Source: VXLM01 sp965242665
GTDB taxonomy: Bacteria; Chloroflexota; Dehalococcoidia; Lucifugimonadales; VXLM01
DNA: 64,000 nt
Reading direction: 5' to 3'
NCBI GenBank assembly: GCA_965242665.1
Contig: OZ251484.1
Location: 2,604,001 to 2,668,000 of the forward strand
Shown: piece after piece, positions 1-7,765 of the stretch
Layout of the letters: each line of letters begins with the position of its first letter
Numbering within the stretch: the stretch's first letter is position 1
The notes under the pieces: model-generated
What the model saw: only the letters and a program-made list of their open reading frames with translations
The model's database searches: none
Told to the model about the DNA's origin: nothing
Position numbers and translations under genes: made by a program

Positions 1-2
1 GA

Positions 3-410
3 GCGCTGGCGCTCGTCTCGTGGCCGGGCTACGCGCGTTTGATACGGGGGCAGATACTCTCGCTGCGGGAGCAGGACTTCATCCGAGCGCAAGTCGCCCT
101 TGGAGTGCCAGACCGTACGATCATCACCCGGCATCTGATCCCGAACTCGATTGCGCCGGTCATCGTTGCGATGTCCATAGGAATTGGAGGCATCATCCTG
201 TTGGAGTCTTCATTGAGCTTCCTGGGTTTCGGAATTCAGCCGCCGGGCGCGAGTTGGGGCAGCATGATTACGGAAAATCTCATCGAGTGGCGGGTCCATC
301 CGCACTTGGTGCTCATGCCAGGCTTGACGCTGGCGGTCGCGGTCATCGGGTTCAACTTCTTGGGCGACGGTCTCAACGACGCATTGAACCCCCGGCAGAT
401 TCGACGGTAG
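3..410 (+). CDS. DppC/OppC-type ABC transporter permease, 3' part only
   Basis: The reading frame is already open at the left edge, so the N-terminus lies outside the window. The visible 135 residues match the C-terminal half of DppC/OppC inner-membrane permeases. The EAA-type cytoplasmic loop that docks on the ATPases is present (REQDFIRAQVALG, then RHLIPN), followed by the family signature ESSLSFLGFGIQPP and a last membrane segment ending in NFLGDGLNDALNP. It would form the membrane channel with a DppB partner, presumably encoded upstream. Two matching ATPase genes follow at short distance, so it is the end of a permease pair in the same operon. The substrate cannot be read from sequence; peptides are usual, but many Chloroflexota copies lie next to glycosidases. 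Confidence 0.9.
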   Translation, partial: ALALVSWPGYARLIRGQILSLREQDFIRAQVALGVPDRTIITRHLIPNSIAPVIVAMSIGIGGIILLESSLSFLGFGIQPPGASWGSMITENLIEWRVHPHLVLMPGLTLAVAVIGFNFLGDGLNDALNPRQIRR

Positions 411-435
411 CAGCAGAACAGACGCAGGTTCGAGC

Positions 436-1428
436 ATGTCCAAAGCAATCCTCCAGGTCGAAGAACTCGAAACGCGCTTGTATTCTCGGGAAGGCGTCAT
501 CCGTCCGGTGAACCGCATCAGCTTCGAGATATACGAAGGAGAAACGCTGGGAATCGTAGGAGAGAGCGGTTCGGGAAAGACCATGACGGCGTTGTCGATC
601 ATGGGATTGATACCGAAGAACCTTGGAGGGGTCGCAGGTGGAAGGATCGTGCTGGACGGAGAAGATTTGGCCAAGATGCGGGATTCGGAGGTTCGTCGGA
701 GGCGGAGCACGAAGATGGGGATGGTCTTCCAAGATCCGGCGACGTCTCTGAATCCGACGATGAAGGTTGGGCCGCAGATCGCGGAGACGATGAAGACGCA
801 CCTGAGTATCGATGACCGCACTGCGCGGGAAAGGGCGGTGGAGTTGTTGGGGCGCGTGGGAATCCCATCGCCGGCTGATCGGTACGACAGCTATCCCTTC
901 CAGTTCAGCGGCGGCATGAGGCAGCGGGTGATGATCGCGATCGCGTTGTCGTGCGACCCAAAGTTGTTGATTGCGGACGAGCCGACGACCGCGCTGGACG
1001 TGACGATCCAGGCGCAGCTCTTGGACTTCGTGCGGGAGATCAAGCAGGAACGAGGGATGTCGGTCATGTGGATCACGCACGACCTGGGAGTGGTTGCGGA
1101 GTTGTGCGACCGCGTGGCGGTGATGTATGCGGGATCAATCGTCGAGACTGCGGCGGTGGACGATCTCTTCGCGGAACCGAGGCATCGCTATACCTCGATG
1201 CTGCTCGATTCGATGCCCTCGATCGAGTCGAGAACGACCGGCCGGCTTACGTCTATCAAGGGATTGCCTCCGAACTTGGCGAACCTCCGGCCGGGTTGTC
1301 CATTCGCAGTTCGATGCAGTGCGCCGATCGACAGTTGCTTTACGGAAAATCCCTCTCTCGATTTGGTGGGACAAGACCACATGGCGGCGTGCTGGAACCC
1401 ATCAGAGCCGAAAGTATCCGCGAGATAA
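436..1428 (+). CDS. Oligopeptide-type ABC transporter ATPase (DppD/OppD family)
   Basis: A 330-residue ATPase that powers the adjacent permeases. Visible motifs are Walker A GESGSGKT near residue 41, the Q-loop in MVFQDPATSLNP, the signature FSGGMRQRVMIAIAL, Walker B LLIADEPTTALD and the switch histidine in WITHDLGVV. The C-terminal extension holds the cysteine pattern of the oligopeptide/dipeptide transporter C-terminal domain (RPGCPFAVRC, later C and ACWNP), which distinguishes this branch from other importers. The length is normal for DppD. It starts 25 bp after the permease stop and ends 9 bp before the second ATPase, so it sits in one operon and probably forms a heterodimer with that partner. 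Confidence 0.95.
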   Translation: MSKAILQVEELETRLYSREGVIRPVNRISFEIYEGETLGIVGESGSGKTMTALSIMGLIPKNLGGVAGGRIVLDGEDLAKMRDSEVRRRRSTKMGMVFQDPATSLNPTMKVGPQIAETMKTHLSIDDRTARERAVELLGRVGIPSPADRYDSYPFQFSGGMRQRVMIAIALSCDPKLLIADEPTTALDVTIQAQLLDFVREIKQERGMSVMWITHDLGVVAELCDRVAVMYAGSIVETAAVDDLFAEPRHRYTSMLLDSMPSIESRTTGRLTSIKGLPPNLANLRPGCPFAVRCSAPIDSCFTENPSLDLVGQDHMAACWNPSEPKVSAR

Positions 1429-1437
1429 GCGAATCAT

Positions 1438-2457
1438 ATGAATCACGAATCTGACTTGTCGAACAACCTATTGGTCGACGTTCGAAGCCTGAAGACGCAC
1501 TTCGAAGTTGGATCCAAGGGGATCGTCTTTGGGTTGGGCTCGAAACGCAGGACCGTCCGTGCGGTGGATGGAGTAGACATCGCCATTCGAGAGGGAGAGA
1601 CTCTTGGATTGGTCGGGGAGAGTGGATGCGGCAAGTCGACGCTGGGGTATACCATCTTGCAATTGGAGAAGCCGACCGAGGGGGAGGTCTACTTCGAGGG
1701 AACGGACTTGTCGAAATTGAAGAAGAGCGAGATGCGTCCGTTTCGCAAGAAGATGCAGATAGTCTTTCAGGATCCTGCGGCTGCGCTCGATCCTCGTCAG
1801 ACGATCGGAGAAGCGATCGGCGAGCCCATTCGGATACATCGGATCGTGGAAGATGACCAAGTGGAGGAACGAGTGGAAGAGCTCTTGAAGACGGTAGGCC
1901 TGAATCCGTACTTCAAGAATCGGTATCCCCACGAGTTCAGCGGCGGGCAGCAGCAGCGAATCGTCATTGCAAGGGCGCTGTCGGTCAATCCGTCCTTCAT
2001 CGTAGCAGACGAGCCAATCTCGGCCTTGGATGTGTCGATTCAGGCTCAGATCATCAACTTGTTGGAGGAGCTGCAAGATCAGTTCCATCTGACGTATTTG
2101 TTCATTTCGCATGACCTGCGGGTTGTACGGCATATCAGCGATCGTGTGGCGGTCATGTATCTCGGCAAAGTGGTCGAGCGCGCGTCCACCGACGAGCTCT
2201 ATTCCGAGCCGCTTCATCCATATACGAGGGCGCTGCTATCGGGAGTGCTCTCGCCGGATCCGGTATTGGCGCGGAAGCGGGAGCGAATCATCTTGCACGG
2301 GGACGTGCCCAGCCCGATCGACCCGCCGAGCGGGTGCCGGTTTCGCACGCGCTGTCCGATCGCGGTTCAAGCGTGCGCAGAACAGGAGCCGGTCTTGGAG
2401 GAGAAGCGCGCGGGTCATTGGGCGGCCTGCCACCGAGTGGAGGTAGGAGCGGCCTAG
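1438..2457 (+). CDS. Oligopeptide-type ABC transporter ATPase (DppF/OppF family)
   Basis: A 339-residue partner ATPase. Walker A is GESGCGKS, the Q-loop QIVFQDPAAALDP, the signature FSGGQQQRIVIARAL, Walker B FIVADEPISALD and the switch histidine FISHDLRVV. The C-terminal CRFRTRCPIAVQAC cysteine cluster matches the oligopeptide C-terminal domain. The GVDIAIREGETLGLVGESG start of the core and the overall size fit DppF. It follows DppD by 9 bp and precedes a second set of permeases. One ATPase pair may therefore serve two permease pairs, an inference from gene order only. Confidence 0.95.
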   Translation: MNHESDLSNNLLVDVRSLKTHFEVGSKGIVFGLGSKRRTVRAVDGVDIAIREGETLGLVGESGCGKSTLGYTILQLEKPTEGEVYFEGTDLSKLKKSEMRPFRKKMQIVFQDPAAALDPRQTIGEAIGEPIRIHRIVEDDQVEERVEELLKTVGLNPYFKNRYPHEFSGGQQQRIVIARALSVNPSFIVADEPISALDVSIQAQIINLLEELQDQFHLTYLFISHDLRVVRHISDRVAVMYLGKVVERASTDELYSEPLHPYTRALLSGVLSPDPVLARKRERIILHGDVPSPIDPPSGCRFRTRCPIAVQACAEQEPVLEEKRAGHWAACHRVEVGAA

Positions 2458-2522
2458 CCGGCCTATCTTGGTCGATTCGAGTCTCTCCATCGGCAGGAGA
2501 GCGGATACAGTAGAGGTGTGTC

Positions 2523-3407
2523 CTGCGTACGTTCGCCCTTCTTGGTTACCGCATCGTATTGGTCGTCGTTCTCGTCTCGTTCTTCAGCTTCGCCGCGCTG
2601 GATCAAGCCGTTCTTCGCGTCTTCTACGACTTGGTAACCCGCTTCCAGACCACACTTTCGAGCTACGCTGAATTCCTCACGAGCTTTTGGAGGGATACGG
2701 ACGATTTCTCGATCGTGGCGGGAGCGTATTTTCAAACTCTGCTCCTGCTCCTCACTGCAGTCGGACTGGGTTCGTGCGCAGGGTTCGGACTAGGGTTGGC
2801 GTCCGGCATTCGACCCGGATCGAAGGTCGGAGGGATCGCATCTGTCTTGAGCTTCATCGGCGTCCTTACGCCCAGCTTCCTCCTTGCGCTCTTGGTGCTA
2901 TTGGTGTTCGTGCGGTATATCAACCCTGCGTTTGGAGTGAAGTTCGTCTTGGTGAGTCCGTTGGTGGACGTGTTCGATCCCAGGCGGTTGCTGCCGCCTG
3001 CGGTGGTATTGTCCGTGCGTCCAATGGCGTTCGTAGCGCAGACCACGATTTCTTCTTTGCAGGACGTCATTCGCGCGGACTACGTGCGTACGGCTCACGC
3101 CAAGGGACTGCTTCCGTGGACGGTGCTCTTCCGGCACGTTCTGCGAAATATCTCCGCGCCGGTCTTGACGTCAGTCAACGTCTCGTTCTTCTTTTCTCTC
3201 AGCAGCATCATAGTCGTCGAGTGGTTCTTCTCATGGGGAGGCGTCGGGTTCCGGTTGTTGGACGCCGTAGGCAGTCGAGACGCTCCCCTCGCCAGCTATC
3301 TGCTGATCGCGATCGGAGTAACCTTGCTATTGATCAACACCGCGGTACGGGTCGTCATCCACCGCATCGACAGCCGATTGGCCAGGGCGGATGAGGCGGC
3401 GGCGTGA
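2523..3407 (+). CDS. DppB/OppB-type ABC transporter permease
   Basis: Inner-membrane permease with about six hydrophobic segments and the cytoplasmic ATPase-docking loop near residue 200 (VIRADYVRTAHAKGL followed by RHVLRN). The start is uncertain. The first standard-type codon is TTG at 2559, but that would cut off the positively charged N-terminal stretch LRTFALLGYRIV that DppB proteins normally carry. A good ribosome-binding site AGAGGTG (2512-2518) lies 4 nt before an in-frame CTG at 2523, and an in-frame TAG at 2511 prevents further extension. I therefore favour the rare CTG start; the conservative choice is 2559. The gene follows the ATPases and is paired with the next permease. Confidence 0.85.
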   Translation: MRTFALLGYRIVLVVVLVSFFSFAALDQAVLRVFYDLVTRFQTTLSSYAEFLTSFWRDTDDFSIVAGAYFQTLLLLLTAVGLGSCAGFGLGLASGIRPGSKVGGIASVLSFIGVLTPSFLLALLVLLVFVRYINPAFGVKFVLVSPLVDVFDPRRLLPPAVVLSVRPMAFVAQTTISSLQDVIRADYVRTAHAKGLLPWTVLFRHVLRNISAPVLTSVNVSFFFSLSSIIVVEWFFSWGGVGFRLLDAVGSRDAPLASYLLIAIGVTLLLINTAVRVVIHRIDSRLARADEAAA

Positions 3408-3473
3408 GTTGGTCGACGGCATGTACCTGGATGGATCAGTGTCGAGCGAAGCGCATGACGAGGGTATTGAGCG

Positions 3474-4598
3474 ATGCCTTCTGACGTAGTCGAAGCGAGT
3501 CCGTCGGTCTGGTGGATCCAGCAATGGTGGCTCTTGTTGGGCGGGCTGGGGCTCTTGGCCATTGCCAGCCTATCGTCGAGGCGATGGGGCATGAGGCTGT
3601 TGTGGGGCATGTTCCAACCCGGGGCGGACGGAGCGTTCCCTTCGGACCGCAAGAAGCCGTACCGCCGATTCGTGCTTGCGGCCGCGAGATACGTCTCGAA
3701 TACGTCCTTGTTGGCGGGGACGGTGGCCGTAGCGGTGATCTTCGTCGCGGCGTGTTGGCCCGGCGCGTTGTCCCCCTACGATCCGGACGAGCGCGGGCGT
3801 CGGCTGCAGGAGATCGACGGGAAAATGACTGCTGCGCCATTTCCTCCGAGCGCGCCGTATCCGCTTGGATCGGATCTCGACGGACGAGATATGCTGAGTC
3901 GCATCCTGCACGGGACGCGAGCAACAATGTCGCTCGCACTCTCGGTCGCCCTGATGCGGCTGGGGATCGGGGCCGCCTTGGGGTTCGCCGCGGGGTGGAG
4001 AGGAGGAGCGGTAAGCCAACAGATACTGTCGTTGGCTGCGGTGTCGTCGTCCGTGCCCAGCTTGCTGTTCGCATTCGTGTTCATCCTCGCCATCGGGCCG
4101 CAGGTCGGCTTTGGGGTGTTCTTGCTGGGGCTGGGGTTTACGGGATGGGCGGAGTTGACGAACGTCGTACACAGCGCGGTTCGGTCTGCGCGCACGCAAC
4201 CGTATATGGATGGAGCGGTGGCGCTCGGATCCTCGACTGTGCATCTGGTGCGGAAGCACCTCGTGCCCGCCGTTCTCCCCCAGTTACTGCCTGCAGTCGC
4301 GTTGGAGATTGGCGCGGTCATGCTCATGTTGGGCGAATTGGGCTTCCTCGGCGTACTGGTGGGGGAGCGGTACGTGGAGATTTCGATTCAGATGGAGCGC
4401 GCATCGGTCAGAATGCCCGCGACGCCGGAGTGGGCCGCGATGCTGTCTGGAGCGCGTCTGGCGATCTTCCGTTGGCCGTGGCTCTCGATGGGCCCCGCAC
4501 TCGCGTTCCTCTTTGCTATACTGGGATTCAATCTCTTGGCCGTAGGCCTCCGCGCCTGGTTCGATCCATATCGGGCGAGGTTGTGGAGCAGAAGATAA
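3474..4598 (+). CDS. DppC/OppC-type ABC transporter permease, long form
   Basis: A 374-residue permease, longer than typical DppC (about 290-300). The extra length is an N-terminal hydrophobic segment (WWLLLGGLGLLAIASL) before the normal first helix at about residues 78-95. The DppC-type periplasmic motif is present: HPLGSDxxGRDxLSR-like PYPLGSDLDGRDMLSRILHG at about residues 130-150. The docking loop is degenerate (SARTQPYMDGAVALG, then RKHLVP). The C-terminus carries the ELGFLGVLVGE stretch and a last helix. It pairs with the DppB-like gene 66 bp upstream. The glycoside hydrolase-like gene begins 12 bp downstream, so import and hydrolysis are probably co-expressed. Confidence 0.88.
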   Translation: MPSDVVEASPSVWWIQQWWLLLGGLGLLAIASLSSRRWGMRLLWGMFQPGADGAFPSDRKKPYRRFVLAAARYVSNTSLLAGTVAVAVIFVAACWPGALSPYDPDERGRRLQEIDGKMTAAPFPPSAPYPLGSDLDGRDMLSRILHGTRATMSLALSVALMRLGIGAALGFAAGWRGGAVSQQILSLAAVSSSVPSLLFAFVFILAIGPQVGFGVFLLGLGFTGWAELTNVVHSAVRSARTQPYMDGAVALGSSTVHLVRKHLVPAVLPQLLPAVALEIGAVMLMLGELGFLGVLVGERYVEISIQMERASVRMPATPEWAAMLSGARLAIFRWPWLSMGPALAFLFAILGFNLLAVGLRAWFDPYRARLWSRR

Positions 4599-4610
4599 TG
4601 GGAGGACACA

Positions 4611-5972
4611 ATGCGGGGTATTGCAAGTTCTGGAGAAATTGGTGGAGACAGGCAGCTTTTCGTCGATGATTTCTGGTTGGCGGATTCGACCGGAGTACAG
4701 CGCGTCCTACACTCGCCGACTCGGGAAGGTGTCGCCCTCTCTCCCGAACATCCTTGGGAAGTGGGCGGCCTGTCCTATCTCATCGCCTTTCCCGACGGAG
4801 GAAGATTCCGTGGATGGTATCGAGCGGATCCCAATCTGCAAGATTCCGACTACAACTCGATCACCTGCTACGCGGAGAGCGACGACGGCATCCATTGGGA
4901 CAAGCCCAACCTTGGCTTGGTAGAGTTTGGAGGGTCGAAGGACAACAACATCGTTTGGACGGAGCCGGGCATCAACTTCGCCCCCTTCAAGGACGAGAAC
5001 CCGAACGCGAAACCGGAGCAACCGTACAAGGCGTTCATCCGAGACAAGCGCGTCATCTTGGCGCTGTCGTCCCCGGACGGCATCCACTGGGATCTCATGC
5101 GAGAGGAGCCGATCCTCACGGATTACCCGTTCGATACGCTCAACCTTCCGTTCTGGGATACCCAGCGAGAGGAATACGTCGGGTACTGCCGCGGAGTCGC
5201 GGGCCGCGGAACCAGCGACTTCTTCACCGGCGTCCGTTGGATACGGCGCGCTACTTCCAACGACTTCCTGAACTGGTCGCCTCTCGAAAACATCGACTGC
5301 GGGGACACTCCATGGGAACACTTCTATACGAACTCGTGCATCCAGTACGACCGAGCCCCTGGGACGTACTTGATGTTCCCGTCGAGGTTCGTCCACGACC
5401 GCACGCCAGACCCGGAGTGGACGTACGACACGGGTGTCAGCGACATCGTGTTCATGTCGAGCCGCGACGGGTTCACATTCGACCGCAGCTTCATGGAGGC
5501 GTTCATTCGTCCGGGGCTGGACTTCCGCAACTGGCACGACCGGGGCATCTATTTCGAGGTCGGCGTCTTGCATACCTCCCACCGCGAGATGAGCATGTAC
5601 GGCATGGAAAACTCCCATCTACCGACGCAGCGAATACGCCGCTACAGCTTGCGCACCGATGGATTCGTATCCGTCAACGCGGGGTATCGAGGCGGCGAGT
5701 TCACGACGCGCCCCATGGTCTTTACTGGGCAGGAGCTCGAATTGAACTACTCGACTTCCGCCGTCGGCTCCATCAAGGTCGAGATCCAGGACGCAGACGG
5801 GCGCGCCGTGCCGGGGTTCACGCTCGATGACTTCCCCGAGAAATTCGGCGACGAGATCGAAGGCAAGATGTCATGGAACGCAGGCGGCGACGTCAGCTCT
5901 CTTGCAGGAACCCCCATCCGGCTGCGGTTCGTCCTCAAGGACGCGGATGTCTATGCGTTCAAGTTTTGCTGA
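4611..5972 (+). CDS. Predicted beta-propeller glycoside hydrolase-like protein (copy 1)
   Basis: A 453-residue protein without a signal peptide. It resembles bacterial proteins annotated as glycosyl hydrolases of the five-bladed propeller type (the GH32/43/130 fold group): DRQLFVDD near residue 14, ESDDGIHWDKPNLGL near residue 88, repeated SSPDGIHW and SSRDGFTFDR blade motifs, and a C-terminal beta-sandwich-like tail (FTLDDF, then RLRFVLKDADVYAFKF). The ATG has a GGAGG site 6 nt upstream. It lies 12 bp after the permease, suggesting a cytoplasmic enzyme acting on the imported compound. The gene at 8053 is a clear paralogue along its full length. Reaction and substrate are not determinable; the hydrolase label is by fold resemblance only. 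Confidence 0.75.
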   Translation: MRGIASSGEIGGDRQLFVDDFWLADSTGVQRVLHSPTREGVALSPEHPWEVGGLSYLIAFPDGGRFRGWYRADPNLQDSDYNSITCYAESDDGIHWDKPNLGLVEFGGSKDNNIVWTEPGINFAPFKDENPNAKPEQPYKAFIRDKRVILALSSPDGIHWDLMREEPILTDYPFDTLNLPFWDTQREEYVGYCRGVAGRGTSDFFTGVRWIRRATSNDFLNWSPLENIDCGDTPWEHFYTNSCIQYDRAPGTYLMFPSRFVHDRTPDPEWTYDTGVSDIVFMSSRDGFTFDRSFMEAFIRPGLDFRNWHDRGIYFEVGVLHTSHREMSMYGMENSHLPTQRIRRYSLRTDGFVSVNAGYRGGEFTTRPMVFTGQELELNYSTSAVGSIKVEIQDADGRAVPGFTLDDFPEKFGDEIEGKMSWNAGGDVSSLAGTPIRLRFVLKDADVYAFKFC

Positions 5973-6020
5973 GGCTCGCACGCCTCGAAGACACTCCGGA
6001 ACCCGGAAAATCGCGGGCGA

Positions 6021-6061
6021 TATGCTTGCACAATGCTTTCAGTGATGGTATAATGCTTTCA
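6021..6061 (+). promoter_or_regulatory. Direct repeats over the vapBC promoter (candidate operator)
   Basis: The decamer AATGCTTTCA occurs at 6032-6041 and 6052-6061, and a related TATGCTTGCA at 6021-6030. Start-to-start spacings are 11 and 20 bp, about one and two helical turns. The repeats cover the core promoter of the antitoxin gene, the usual place where a ribbon-helix-helix antitoxin represses its own operon. The operator role is inference. Confidence 0.45.
6026..6054 (+). promoter_or_regulatory. Promoter of vapBC, probably leaderless
   Basis: A perfect -10 box TATAAT (6049-6054) follows a weak -35 TTGCAC (6026-6031) with a 17-bp spacer. The expected transcription start, 6-7 nt past the -10 box, falls on or next to the ATG at 6061, and no ribosome-binding site precedes that ATG. 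The transcript is therefore probably leaderless. Confidence 0.6.
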
Positions 6062-6297
6062 TGGCAGTACAAATTACCATAAGAGGCGTTCCAGAGACCG
6101 TCCGCGACGAGCTCGCGGCTCGCGCCGCCCTCCAGGGCCAATCCATGCAGTCTTTCCTGCGCGGCGAGCTCGGGCGCATGGCGTCGCGCCCCACATCCTC
6201 CGCGTTGATGCAAGAGGTCCGCAGGCGCAAGGAGGCGATGGGGACCCGCGTACCGGCCGCGGCCATCTTGCACGCGCGCGACGCAGACAGGAAGTGA
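6061..6297 (+). CDS. vapB: FitA/VapB-type ribbon-helix-helix antitoxin
   Basis: A 78-residue antitoxin. The N-terminal ribbon (VQITIRGVPETVRDELAARA) followed by two short helices is the ribbon-helix-helix DNA-binding fold of FitA/VapB proteins. The C-terminal part (SALMQEVRRRKEAMG) is the toxin-binding arm. The stop codon overlaps the GTG start of the PIN-domain gene (GTGA), so the two are translationally coupled. The start at 6061 follows a perfect -10 box with no visible ribosome-binding site. It should neutralise the PIN RNase and repress the operon with it. The pair lies between two hydrolase paralogues, where a mobile module could have inserted. Confidence 0.85.
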   Translation: MAVQITIRGVPETVRDELAARAALQGQSMQSFLRGELGRMASRPTSSALMQEVRRRKEAMGTRVPAAAILHARDADRK

Positions 6298-6695
6298 CCA
6301 CGGTCGTCGACGCATCGGTGCTGGTAGCGGCCCTGGTCGATTCGGGCACCGAAGGCATGTGGGCGGAATCGGTCATAGATGAGGGATCGCTGGCCGCGCC
6401 AGAGTTGGTTCTGGTCGAGGCCAGCAACACCCTCCGCCGGTTGGAGCAGTCTCGGCAAATATCCGGGGTCGAGGCAACCCTCGCCCACGACGGCTTGCTC
6501 CGCCTCGACCTAGAGCTGTTCCCGTTCGCCCCGTTCGCAGAGCGCGTTTGGGCGTTGCGGAGCAACCTCACCTGCTACGACGCCTGGTACGTCGCCATGG
6601 CCGAATTCCTCCACTGTCCGCTCGCCACCCTCGACCGCAGACTCAGCCGCGCCACCGGCCCCGCCTGTGGCATCGTCACCCCGCCACATTCGTAG
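6294..6695 (+). CDS. vapC: VapC-type PIN-domain ribonuclease toxin
   Basis: A 133-residue PIN domain with the expected acidic residues: Asp in VVDASVLVAAL near residue 5, Glu in LVLVEASNTLRRLE near residue 43, Asp in CYDAWYVAMAE near residue 95 and a final Asp in ATLDRRLSR. These bind the metal ion used to cut RNA. The GTG start overlaps the antitoxin stop. The 3' end overlaps the convergent small membrane protein gene by 20 bp. The length is normal for VapC. The target RNA cannot be inferred. Confidence 0.88.
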   Translation: MTTVVDASVLVAALVDSGTEGMWAESVIDEGSLAAPELVLVEASNTLRRLEQSRQISGVEATLAHDGLLRLDLELFPFAPFAERVWALRSNLTCYDAWYVAMAEFLHCPLATLDRRLSRATGPACGIVTPPHS

Positions 6696-6990
6696 GGTGG
6701 CCTACCAATGCGTTTGCATAGAGCAGAAAGATCCAGGCGTTCATGACAACGATCGCGACGATATTGGTCACCAGCCCTGCAATCGAGATTCCGATTGGGA
6801 TTCCGAGGGGCGTTTTGGACTTTCGCGACTGGAAGAAGGCTATTCCAGAGAGCGGGAGCCCCACACATACAAAGGGACCCGCGATGAGCATGCCGTAAAG
6901 TGGGAGGAGGCTGAAGTAGAGGCCGATTATGCCGAGAATCATTCCAGTTATGCCGAGAATCACTCCAGCAATGCTCATCTGTTTCCTCAC
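6676..6990 (-). CDS. Small four-helix membrane protein, paralogue A (DUF4190-like)
   Basis: A 104-residue protein made almost wholly of hydrophobic helices: SIAGVILGITGMILGIIGLYF, an LPLYGMLIAGPFVCVGL region with a GIAFF hairpin, and IGISIAGLVTNIVAIVVMNAWIFLLY. The glycine-rich pattern recalls DUF4190-type small membrane proteins; no function can be assigned. The ATG follows AGGAGAAGTGAGGAAAC, a plausible ribosome-binding region. It is a paralogue of the gene at 7103-7534, and the two share an upstream promoter-proximal motif. Its codon use looks more AT-rich than the neighbouring hydrolase genes, hinting at separate ancestry. The 3' end overlaps vapC convergently. Confidence 0.75.
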   Translation of the reverse strand: MRKQMSIAGVILGITGMILGIIGLYFSLLPLYGMLIAGPFVCVGLPLSGIAFFQSRKSKTPLGIPIGISIAGLVTNIVAIVVMNAWIFLLYANALVGHPTNVAG

Positions 6991-7042
6991 TTCTCCTTTC
7001 GTCTTTCGACACGCGAGAGTAGCCTTGCGCCTACGGACGGAC

Positions 7043-7071
7043 AGTCTATGCGTTGATATCGTCCATGTTGA
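7043..7071 (-). promoter_or_regulatory. Promoter of small membrane protein A
   Basis: On the minus strand, TCAACA (complement of 7066-7071) and TAGACT (complement of 7043-7048) are separated by 17 bp. The -10 box and the downstream TGTCCGTCC are shared with the second paralogue's upstream region near 7766, which supports function by conservation after duplication. Confidence 0.5.
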
Positions 7072-7102
7072 GTGGGGCTCTCGTTTGGAACACTTGCGGG
7101 AC

Positions 7103-7534
7103 CTATGACCATGACGTCGGCCATGGCGTCGAAATGGCGACCGCGACCCAGGCGACGAGAAGCATGATCGCAGCTACTCCAGACGCCAACCCGACAATCA
7201 AGATCCCAGGAGGTGTTCCGTCGTCATCGATCGCCTGATAGAAGGATACTCCTGATAGTGTAAGCCCGGTTGCTATACATGCAACCCCAGGGGCCAAGAG
7301 AATAAAGCTCAGGGATGTAAATAGGGAGAAGCTGAATACCAGGCCGACTATGCAAAGAATCACTCCGGCGATGCCGGTGGTGCCGGGGTACTGCATTAGG
7401 GTTGATTCGGATTCTCGCCACTCACTCCCAACTTCGTCTTCTCTTTGCAGCGCCAGCCAACTCTGCCTTCTCTTTGCAGCGCCAGCCAACTCTGCGGCTT
7501 CTCTCTCGCGAATGAAACCCCGAATGTCGTTCAT
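7103..7534 (-). CDS. Small membrane protein, paralogue B, with an N-terminal tail built from a tandem repeat
   Basis: A 143-residue protein. Residues 50-143 are the same four-helix membrane unit as the neighbour (TGIAGVILCIVGLVFSF versus SIAGVILGITGMILGI). Residues 1-48 form a charged cytoplasmic-type tail. The start at 7534 is supported by AGGAAGG about 5 nt upstream; an alternative is ATG at 7396 (MQYPG), which would leave only the membrane unit. Residues 13-31 come from a perfect 29-bp tandem duplication, and because 29 is not a multiple of 3 the two copies are read in different frames. Function is unknown. A 39-codon open frame ends 9 bp upstream and may be co-transcribed. Confidence 0.65.
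   Translation of the reverse strand: MNDIRGFIREREAAELAGAAKRRQSWLALQREDEVGSEWRESESTLMQYPGTTGIAGVILCIVGLVFSFSLFTSLSFILLAPGVACIATGLTLSGVSFYQAIDDDGTPPGILIVGLASGVAAIMLLVAWVAVAISTPWPTSWS
7438..7495. repeat. Perfect 29-bp tandem duplication inside a gene
   Basis: Two identical 29-bp units, 7438-7466 and 7467-7495, each beginning CTTCTCTTTGCAGCG. They lie within the 5' coding part of the membrane protein gene read on the minus strand. Loss or gain of one unit would shift the reading frame. Confidence 0.95.
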
Positions 7535-7543
7535 GGTTCCTTC

Positions 7544-7663
7544 CTAGACCCGGGCCGCGTATTCAGCCGCCGGCATAATGACGACGGAGGCGAAGAAGAG
7601 CGCGAGGGTGGCGAGGCCGCCCACCCACCGATGGCGGGAGATATCGCCCACATTCCCACCCAT
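7544..7663 (-). CDS. Possible 39-residue single-helix membrane peptide
   Basis: A short open frame starting at ATG 7663 and ending at TAG 7544. It has a basic N-terminal part (SRHRW) followed by one hydrophobic helix (VGGLATLALFFASVVIMPAA) and a short tail, the layout of a single-pass small membrane protein. It ends 9 bp before the start of paralogue B and lies downstream of a plausible promoter at 7766-7794, so the two could be one transcript. The ribosome-binding site is weak (GGGACGG). I do not recognise the peptide. It could be a chance frame. Confidence 0.3.
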   Translation of the reverse strand: MGGNVGDISRHRWVGGLATLALFFASVVIMPAAEYAARV

Positions 7664-7765
7664 CAGACCGTCCCCATGCGATTGCCATGCTTACCTCCCA
7701 TCAACCCAAACGCGCCAATACCGCGCATCCAATACGCCCGGTTGACTTGCAGCCTATGGACGGAC

